DNA from: Phycisphaerae bacterium
GTDB lineage: Bacteria > Planctomycetota > Phycisphaerae > Sedimentisphaerales > Anaerobacaceae
NCBI GenBank assembly: GCA_030602845.1
Contig: JAUVYZ010000039.1
Span: 1-10,607, forward strand
Reading direction: 5' to 3'
Length of the DNA stretch: 10,607 nt
Part shown: positions 5,547 through 10,607 of the stretch, in pieces
How positions within the stretch are numbered: the first letter of the stretch is position 1
Layout: each line of letters starts with the position of its first letter
The notes under the pieces: generated by a model
Told to the model about the DNA's origin: nothing
What the model saw: only the letters and a program-made list of their open reading frames with translations
The model's database searches: none
Translations under genes and position numbers: made by a program

Positions 5547-5566
5547 AAAAAATAGCACTATTTTTT
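5547..5566 (-). terminator. Weak A/U hairpin at the end of fusA
   Basis: Arms aaaaaatag and ctatttttt face each other across a minimal loop and overlap the fusA stop codon; a T-run follows on the minus strand. The stem is almost purely A-U, so termination would be weak. A fold of chance composition is possible. Confidence 0.3.
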
Positions 5567-7631
5567 AAAGAATAATTTGCCTGGCAAGCTGCTCCGGGAC
5601 CTTCTCATAGCTCAACGGCTCAATAGTGAAGGTTCCGCGGCCGGCCGTGGCACTTCTAATTTCGCTGGAATACCCAAACATCTCCACCAGGGGCACCTTA
5701 GCATCAATTACCCGCATATTTCCGTGAAGGCGACAATCTGTGATTAAGCCCCTTTTTCCAAGCAAATTGCCCTGGACCGCCCCGAAATTGGCCTCCGGGA
5801 CTATTACTTGAAGCCGCCTTACCGGCTCGAGCAAAACCGGGCCTGCCTCACCGAGAGCCTTTTGTACGGCAATTGCGGCAGCCTGCTCGAAAGCCAGGTC
5901 CGAAGAATCCACCGAATGAAATGAGCCGTCAATTAGCGTAACTTTGACTCCCACAACAGGGAAGCCGGTCAACACACCACTGCCCAAAGCGTCCCTGACG
6001 CCCCTTTCTACGGCAGGGACATACTCTCTCGGCACAACACCGGATACCACTTTGCTCTCAAATTCAATATCGCGGCTCGGGAGACCCGCCTCCGTCAACA
6101 GCGGCTCAAGCATCAAAACAACATGGCCATATTGGCCACGACCACCTGTTTGACGTATGAATTTACCCTCCGCCTGCACCAATTTTGTAATGGCCTCCTT
6201 GTAGGCGACCCTTGGCCTGCCAACCCTGACATCAACTCCTAACCTCTTTACCAGTTTGTGCTGGAGTATTTCCAAATGCAGCTCACCCATTCCGCTGATG
6301 ATTGTCTGGCCTGTTTCGGTATCTACTTTAGATTCAAAAGTCGGGTCTTCACGCCTCAAAACAGCCAGTGCCTCTGCCAATTTTGCCTTTTCTGCCGCGG
6401 TTCTGGGTTCTATCGACATAGTAATAACTGTCTGGGGAAACGTAATACTCGGCAGACGGACAGGTTTTTTGGGATCGCAAATTGTATCACCTGTAAGAGT
6501 TTGTTTTAGCCCCACAACTGCGACAATATCGCCGGCACTGGCGGAGTCCAAAATTTTTCGCTCGCGGGCGTGCATCTCAAATATCCTGGTAATATTTTCC
6601 CGTTTGTTGCGATTTACGTTCAAGACTCTGCTGCCGGACTTTAATGTGCCCTGATAAATCCTTAGAAAGTTCAAATCGCCGTGCACATCGCTGGTAATCT
6701 TAAATGCAAGTGCAACCAGACTGCCATTACGGTCGCATTTAACCGATATTTTTTTATTTTTATCAGTTGGTTTGTGTCCGATTAGAACAGGTTTATCCAA
6801 CGGGGAAGGCAAATACGCCACGACGCCATCGAGCAGTCTTTGCACGCCAATATATTTTAAGGCCGACCCAACAAATACCGGATGAAGCTTGCTGCTTAAA
6901 GTTCCTTTTCTAATCGCTCTGTCAATCATTTCAATATCGATTGGCCCGTCGTGGACATAGGCGTCCATCAGCTCGCTGTCATATTCGGCTGCAAGCTCAA
7001 TCATCCGGTTTCTTTGCTGCTGTGCAATTTGTCGTAAGTCGGCGGGAATTTCAGTCTCTTCAAAGATTACCCCCATCTTTTCGGCCTTATAGAAAACCGC
7101 CTGCATTTTAACCAGGTCTATTATCCCGGCAAAAGAGCCCTCCGCTCCGATAGGAATCTGCAACAGAATCGGGTCGGCAAGGAGCTTGTCACGGACACTT
7201 TCAACGGTCATCTCAAAATCGGCACCGACTTTATCCATCTTGTTTACAAAGCAAAGGCAGGGCAAGTCGTATTTTTGTCCTTGTCTCCAGACGGTCTCGC
7301 TCTGGGCCTGCACACCTTCACTGCCGTCAAATACCGCTACTGCCCCATCGAGAACACGGAGAGACCGTTCAACCTCAGCGGTAAAGTCAATGTGCCCCGG
7401 TGTATCAATAAGGTTGATTTCAAAGTTCTTCCAGGGACATTTCGTCGCGGCTGAAGTAATAGTAATGCCTCTTTTTTGCTCCTCTTCCATAAAGTCCATA
7501 ACGGCGGTGCCGTCGTGGACCTCCCCCATTTTGTAGGTCTTGCCCGTATAGAAAAGAATGCGCTCGGTTACCGTTGTCTTACCGGCGTCGATATGAGCCA
7601 TAATTCCAATATTACGTAATTTTTTCAACAT
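5565..7631 (-). CDS. fusA: Elongation factor G
   Basis: EF-G is the GTPase that moves tRNAs and mRNA through the ribosome after peptide-bond formation. The 688-residue protein covers all five domains. The GTPase domain has P-loop AHIDAGKT (12-19), switch I RGITI (54-58), DTPGH (76-80, catalytic His80), NKMD (130-133) and GSALK (255-259). Domain II spans ~285-395. Domain III spans ~400-472 and contains SGMGELHLEI. Domain IV runs ~473-600 with GGRGQYGHV (496-504) and tip His572 in SFHSVDSSD, matching E. coli His583. Domain V ends the protein. It is slightly shorter than E. coli EF-G (704). It may belong to the spdEFG1-type group described for planctomycetes and spirochaetes; only a tree could tell. 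It is separated from rpsG by a terminator. The ATG lacks a well-placed Shine-Dalgarno and follows an inverted repeat. Confidence 0.97.
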   Translation of the reverse strand: MLKKLRNIGIMAHIDAGKTTVTERILFYTGKTYKMGEVHDGTAVMDFMEEEQKRGITITSAATKCPWKNFEINLIDTPGHIDFTAEVERSLRVLDGAVAVFDGSEGVQAQSETVWRQGQKYDLPCLCFVNKMDKVGADFEMTVESVRDKLLADPILLQIPIGAEGSFAGIIDLVKMQAVFYKAEKMGVIFEETEIPADLRQIAQQQRNRMIELAAEYDSELMDAYVHDGPIDIEMIDRAIRKGTLSSKLHPVFVGSALKYIGVQRLLDGVVAYLPSPLDKPVLIGHKPTDKNKKISVKCDRNGSLVALAFKITSDVHGDLNFLRIYQGTLKSGSRVLNVNRNKRENITRIFEMHARERKILDSASAGDIVAVVGLKQTLTGDTICDPKKPVRLPSITFPQTVITMSIEPRTAAEKAKLAEALAVLRREDPTFESKVDTETGQTIISGMGELHLEILQHKLVKRLGVDVRVGRPRVAYKEAITKLVQAEGKFIRQTGGRGQYGHVVLMLEPLLTEAGLPSRDIEFESKVVSGVVPREYVPAVERGVRDALGSGVLTGFPVVGVKVTLIDGSFHSVDSSDLAFEQAAAIAVQKALGEAGPVLLEPVRRLQVIVPEANFGAVQGNLLGKRGLITDCRLHGNMRVIDAKVPLVEMFGYSSEIRSATAGRGTFTIEPLSYEKVPEQLARQIIL

Positions 7632-7633
7632 GC

Positions 7634-7699
7634 TCGACCCGTTAGAAATCTTCCTTTTTTATCGTCCCGCCCCGTTCTGGAATTTCTAACGGGGCTCGA
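7634..7699 (-). promoter_or_regulatory. fusA leader with two competing hairpins
   Basis: In the minus-strand RNA the segment at 7682-7695 can pair in two ways. Locally, GCCCCGTT (7688-7695) pairs with AACGGGGC (7669-7676), giving 8 bp and an 11-nt loop. At a distance, 7682-7693 pairs with 7638-7649 (12 perfect bp, CCCGTTAGAAAT with ATTTCTAACGGG), extended by TCGA/TCGA after a 2-nt bulge. The long-range stem ends a few nucleotides before the fusA ATG (7629-7631) and encloses the only GGAAG stretch. This is the layout of a switch, but it could also be a mobile palindromic repeat. Confidence 0.5.
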
Positions 7700-7702
7700 C
7701 AT

Positions 7703-7745
7703 CTCTCGTAGCTCGTATTGCGTATATCGTATCTCGTGATTCGTG
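7703..7745 (-). repeat. Heptad repeat in the fusA leader
   Basis: About six degenerate heptads of the same family as in the S10 operon (minus-strand CGAGATA, CGATATA, CGCAATA, CGAGCTA, CGAGAGA) lie between the rpsG terminator and the fusA hairpins. The end overlaps a 7-bp inverted repeat attcgtg/cacgaat (7739-7760). Here the array is ~70 nt from the start codon rather than next to it. Confidence 0.75.
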
Positions 7746-7757
7746 GTTCGATTCACG

Positions 7758-7802
7758 AATAAAAAAACTGCCACGGTTTATTTTATAAACGCACCGTGGC
7801 AG
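7758..7802 (-). terminator. Rho-independent terminator after rpsG
   Basis: A perfect 10-bp G+C-rich stem, CTGCCACGGT with ACCGTGGCAG (arms 7793-7802 and 7768-7777), is followed on the minus strand by TTTTTTTATT (7758-7767). It begins 18 nt after the rpsG stop codon. It should end most rpoBC-rpsL-rpsG transcripts before fusA. Confidence 0.9.
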
Positions 7803-7819
7803 TCGAAAACTCTCGAATA

Positions 7820-8293
7820 TTACCAGGCAAAGTGGGCAAATGCCTTATTTGCCTCAGCCATTCTATGGATATTTTCGCGGGTGGTCATTGCACCGCCGTG
7901 TCCATTATAAGCATCCATCAATTCAGAAGCCAGATGCTGGCACATAGGCTTTCCTTTCCTGCCTCTGGCCGATTCCAATATCCAACGAAAAGCCAGTGAT
8001 TGCTGGCGTTTTGCGCTTACCTGCATCGGCACCTGATAACTGGCCCCGCCAACACGTTTGCTGCGAACCTCGATCAGCGGTTTTACGTTATTTACTGCTG
8101 TCTCGAATACCTCAAGTGGCTAAACATCCTTCACCTTTTTGGATATAACATCCATAGCATCATAAAAAACACGCTGTGCAACGCTTTTCTTACCGTCCCA
8201 CATCAAACAGTTAATAAACTTCGAAACCAGCTTGCTATTATATGTAGGGTCAGGCTTTAATTGTTGACTTGAAGCTGTAAACCTTTTAGCCAT
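7820..8293 (-). CDS. rpsG: 30S ribosomal protein S7, interrupted by in-frame TAG at codon 58
   Basis: S7 nucleates assembly of the 30S head and lies near the E site. I read the gene by hand as one frame from ATG 8291-8293 to TAA 7820-7822: 157 codons, the usual length. Residues 1-57 are plain S7 N-terminus (QQLKPDPTY, then FINCLMWDGKKS at 26-37). Codon 58 is TAG (8120-8122). Codons 59-157 continue in the same frame with LEVFETAVNNVKP, VRSKRVGGASYQVP (76-89) and the C-terminus MAEANKAFAHFAW. Thermus S7 has Glu at the matching place (QEPLKVF), so GAG to TAG is the simplest change. Possible causes are sequencing or assembly error, a real mutation covered by a suppressor or second copy, or TAG read as sense; the base after it is C, a leaky context. 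A good GAGGAA Shine-Dalgarno lies 6 nt before the ATG, 14 nt after rpsL. Confidence 0.93.
8120..8122 (-). other. In-frame amber codon inside rpsG
   Basis: The minus-strand context is GAT GTT TAG CCA CTT GAG. Frame was checked codon by codon from 8293 (171 bases = 57 codons) and on to the S7 C-terminus. No frameshift is needed; one base explains the interruption. Confidence 0.95.
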
Positions 8294-8307
8294 TACTTTT
8301 CCTCAAG

Positions 8308-8679
8308 CTACTTCTGTTTTTTTGCACCATATTTACTTCTACCCTGCTTACGATTAGCGACGCCGGCACAGTCAAGGACGCCGCGGACAATATGATACCG
8401 AACGCCCGGCAAATCCCTCACGCGGCCTCCGCGAATTATAACTGTGCTGTGCTCCTGGAGGTTGTGGTCAATACCCGGTATGTAAGCTGTAACTTCCTTG
8501 CCATTGGTCAGTCTAACACGGGCGACTTTTCGTAAGGCGGAGTTCGGCTTCTTGGGCGTTTGAGTCCTTACAATCAGACATACACCTCTTTTCTGAGGCG
8601 AGCCGCTAATATCAGATATGCGCTTTCGCCCCTTCGACTTCGCTCTTGGACGTCTAACCAACTGGTTTATAGTAGGCAT
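8308..8679 (-). CDS. rpsL: 30S ribosomal protein S12
   Basis: S12 lies at the decoding centre and controls accuracy of codon reading. The 123-residue protein has standard length and starts MPTINQLVRRPRAKSKGRKR. GSPQKRGVC and TPKKPNSALRKVARVRLTNG (41-60) include conserved Lys43. The second decoding loop reads GGRVRDLPGVRYH (84-96): Arg88 stands where most bacteria have Lys (E. coli Lys87, M. tuberculosis Lys88), and Asp89 is the residue methylthiolated by RimO in E. coli. The AGG codon at 8416-8418 was checked. The gene ends with TAG; a TAA lies four codons further in frame. Shine-Dalgarno GGAAGTG precedes the ATG at a 4-nt spacing. The spacer to rpoC is 29 bp. Confidence 0.97.
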   Translation of the reverse strand: MPTINQLVRRPRAKSKGRKRISDISGSPQKRGVCLIVRTQTPKKPNSALRKVARVRLTNGKEVTAYIPGIDHNLQEHSTVIIRGGRVRDLPGVRYHIVRGVLDCAGVANRKQGRSKYGAKKQK

Positions 8680-8690
8680 AATTCACTTCC

Positions 8691-8711
8691 AATCTCAATT
8701 TTCGATTTTCA
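8691..8711 (-). repeat. Three A/T-rich heptads between rpoC and rpsL
   Basis: The minus strand reads TGAAAAT, CGAAAAT, TGAGATT in phase. The first three bases are the rpoC stop codon TGA. Period and pattern (YGARAT) resemble the CGAGATA heptads elsewhere in the window, though the unit is different. Confidence 0.6.
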
Positions 8712-10607
8712 ACTGATTCCCAGAGCTTCCTTGACGGCGGCTTCTGCTTTTGCTTCTGCATCTTCGGCTTCTCCGACTTCTGCAAATTCCTTCGGCAACG
8801 GAGCTTCTGCAAGGTGCTTAACCTTCATTTCCAGATGGGGCTTGAAAGCCGTACCGGCCGGTATTAGATGGCCGAGTATCACATTTTCTTTCAAACCGTG
8901 GAGTCTATCCACTTTACCAGCCAAAGAGGCCTCAGTCAAGACCTTAGTTGTTTCCTGGAAGCTGGCTGCTGCGATAAAGCTCTCCGACCACAGCGAAGCC
9001 TTCGTTATTCCCAGAAGCAATGTCTTGGCAGTTGCAGCTTTTGGTTTTCTACCCTTCGCCGGCGTACCGCCAATCATTTCAACCTTTTCGTTGATATTTG
9101 CAAGTTCTTTCTTGCCGATAACCTGACCCTCTTCTAAATCAGTTGCATCTCCGACATTGGTAATCTTGACACTATTGGCCAATTTTTCATTCCCCTGTCG
9201 GAATATGAATTTATCAGCGACCTCACCCGGCAAAAATGAGCTGTCACCAACAGATTCAATTGTAACCTTTCGCATCATTTGAGCGCTGATAATTTCAATG
9301 TGTTTGTCATTGATATTGACATTTTGCGACCGGTAGACATTTTGAATCTCTGCAATCAAATATTTCTGCAATGTTTCCTCGCCTCTGATTCGCAGAATAT
9401 CGTGCGGAACCAATGGGCCGTCTGTCAAGGCGTCCCCTGCGACAACTTCGTCACCGGTGTGAACATTCAGGTGCCTATCCCGCGGGACGTGGTGTTCTTT
9501 CTCCATCCCGGATTCGGAGCGAATTATAATCGTCATTTTGCCCTTGCGTTTATCACTTCGCAGCTCGACGCGGCCCGATATCTCAGCCATTGCGGCAGGC
9601 TCTTTAGGCTTGCGTGCTTCAAATACTTCGGTAACTCTGGGCAGGCCGCCCGTGATGTCCTGTGTCCTGCCGGTGGCCCTTGGCTGACGGGCCAGCAGCT
9701 GGCCCGCCTGGACCTTCTGGCCTTCAGCAACCTCGATTCTCGCTCGTGCAGGCAGATAGTGAACGTCGAGTATTTTGCCTTCTGAATCTTCTATGATAAT
9801 TTGCGGATGCTTATCGCCTTTATGCTCGATTACGACAGGCCGGCCTACCCGGCCCTTTCGCTCTTCTTCAATTTCGATTGTCTCGCCTTCGATGATATCT
9901 ACGAACCGGATAAGACCGGGTACTTCCGCCAAAATTGGCCTACGGTGTGGATCCCACCAGAATAAGCGCTGACCAGCTTTAACCTTTAGACCGTCCTTTA
10001 GCACTATGTGAGCACCGTATGGAACTTTGTACCTCTCAAGTTCACGATTTTGGGGGTCGAGAATCGAAATCTCCCCACTCCTTTTCAGAGCTATCCAACC
10101 CGCTCTGACTGGTCTCTCGGGTGTCTCGTCCTTATCCTTCCTTTTGGTCCTGCCAATTACGAAAGGTTTTTCTCTTCGGTCTACAAAGTCAGCGGGCTCT
10201 TCAACAGCGTTGAGGTCGCGATACTGGACGGTCCCTGCGTGTGTGTTAAACTGCTCCGACTCAAGAATGGCTCTGGAGGCAATGCCGCCGGTATGGAACG
10301 TACGCAGCGTCAACTGGGTGCCGGGCTCACCAATTGACTGTGCAGCAATAATACCGATTGCCGAACCTTCCTCGACCAACCCACCGGTACTCATATCCCA
10401 GCCATAACACTTCGCACAAATACCAAACGGACTGTCACAGGTCAACGGGCTCCTGACTCTGATGGCATCAAGCCCCAAAGCTTCAATATTTACTGCTGCC
10501 TCCGGGGTAATAACCTGGTTCTCACGAATAATCATTTCGTCGGTGATTGGGTTACGAATATTATCTCTGGCGGTTCTGCCGATAATAAGTTGAGAAAACG
10601 GCACATC
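8709..10607 (-). CDS. rpoC: RNA polymerase beta' subunit, C-terminal part (5' end outside window)
   Basis: The beta' subunit forms much of the RNA polymerase active-site cleft. 632 residues are visible; the frame is open to the window edge, so roughly the N-terminal half, including the catalytic NADFDGD region, is missing. Near the visible start, CDSPFGICAKCYGWD gives three Cys of the second zinc site; the fourth lies upstream. SIGEPGTQLTLRTFHTGG is the trigger-helix/loop region. It is followed by a long insertion of beta-rich segments (sandwich-barrel hybrid motifs), as in other bacteria with a trigger-loop insert. The conserved end GITKASLWSESFIAAASF, LTEASLAGKVDRLHGLKEN and GHLIPAGTAF closes the core, followed by an acidic Ala/Glu-rich tail. 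It ends with TGA inside a heptad repeat, 29 bp before rpsL. Confidence 0.97.
   Translation of the reverse strand, partial: DVPFSQLIIGRTARDNIRNPITDEMIIRENQVITPEAAVNIEALGLDAIRVRSPLTCDSPFGICAKCYGWDMSTGGLVEEGSAIGIIAAQSIGEPGTQLTLRTFHTGGIASRAILESEQFNTHAGTVQYRDLNAVEEPADFVDRREKPFVIGRTKRKDKDETPERPVRAGWIALKRSGEISILDPQNRELERYKVPYGAHIVLKDGLKVKAGQRLFWWDPHRRPILAEVPGLIRFVDIIEGETIEIEEERKGRVGRPVVIEHKGDKHPQIIIEDSEGKILDVHYLPARARIEVAEGQKVQAGQLLARQPRATGRTQDITGGLPRVTEVFEARKPKEPAAMAEISGRVELRSDKRKGKMTIIIRSESGMEKEHHVPRDRHLNVHTGDEVVAGDALTDGPLVPHDILRIRGEETLQKYLIAEIQNVYRSQNVNINDKHIEIISAQMMRKVTIESVGDSSFLPGEVADKFIFRQGNEKLANSVKITNVGDATDLEEGQVIGKKELANINEKVEMIGGTPAKGRKPKAATAKTLLLGITKASLWSESFIAAASFQETTKVLTEASLAGKVDRLHGLKENVILGHLIPAGTAFKPHLEMKVKHLAEAPLPKEFAEVGEAEDAEAKAEAAVKEALGIS

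Larger units (their letters stand above)
5006..5564. other. 559-bp fusA-rpsJ intergenic region; no tuf, no convincing gene
   Basis: Many bacteria have tuf here; no EF-Tu sequence is present. I found no tRNA-like fold and no coding region that I trust. The largest open stretches are two minus-strand frames in the same register: 34 codons at 5346-5450 and 38 codons at 5229-5345, joined by TGA-ATG. Neither has a proper ribosome-binding site and neither looks like a known family. The region instead holds promoter candidates near 5485-5513 and 5070-5097, a weak hairpin at the fusA end, several inverted repeats and a 15-bp tandem repeat. A 10-mer catccctgac occurs twice (5393-5402 and 5448-5457). 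It may be a long leader, a small RNA locus, or decayed repeat DNA. Confidence 0.7.

Noticed and set aside
1201..7745. The heptad arrays as a CRISPR array
   Set aside because: Units are 7 bp, contiguous without unique spacers, scattered in several gene spacers, and no cas genes are present.
7700..7757. A promoter for fusA within the heptad repeat (TATACG-like -10)
   Set aside because: No acceptable -35 element lies at 16-18 nt; the TATA-like string arises from the repeat itself.
7820..8032. A separate small gene starting at GTG 8030-8032
   Set aside because: The sequence is simply the C-terminal part of S7; S7-like sequence continues upstream in the same frame to codon 59 and, beyond the TAG, to a proper ATG.

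Overview
The window is a bacterial str/S10 translation gene cluster, entirely on the minus strand. In transcription order (high to low coordinates) it holds rpoC (3' part), rpsL, rpsG, fusA, a 559-bp non-coding stretch, rpsJ, rplC, rplD, rplW, rplB, rpsS, rplV, rpsC and rplP (5' part). The order is the usual bacterial one, except that no tuf gene lies between fusA and rpsJ. Protein style (S7 ending in AHFAW, the L16 and L2 variants, an N-terminally extended L22) and the repeat-filled spacers suggest a planctomycete, perhaps a Phycisphaerae-like lineage. That assignment is inference from memory of the families, not a search result.

Right part (7632-10607): the end of the RNA polymerase beta' gene, then S12 and S7 with good Shine-Dalgarno sequences and short spacers, closed by a strong rho-independent terminator. 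The S7 frame carries an in-frame TAG at codon 58 with clear S7 sequence on both sides. Between that terminator and fusA lies a leader with two mutually exclusive hairpins ending just before the fusA start codon.

Middle (5006-7631): a complete EF-G gene, then 559 bp without a convincing gene. This stretch holds several inverted repeats, a 15-bp tandem repeat with an inverted copy, and two minus-strand promoter candidates. The one nearer rpsJ would drive the S10 operon.

Left part (1-5005): the S10 operon. Several spacers are made of a degenerate heptad repeat (minus-strand unit CGAGATA). In five genes it ends 4-6 nt before the ATG, where a Shine-Dalgarno sequence would normally sit. L22 carries about 73 extra N-terminal residues resembling an XRE-type helix-turn-helix. 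Together the products build the 30S head (S3, S7, S10, S19), the decoding centre (S12), the 50S peptidyl-transferase and exit-tunnel region (L2, L3, L4, L16, L22, L23), the translocase and the polymerase. The most notable observations are the S7 amber codon, the HTH-like L22 extension, the repeats at start codons and the fusA leader.
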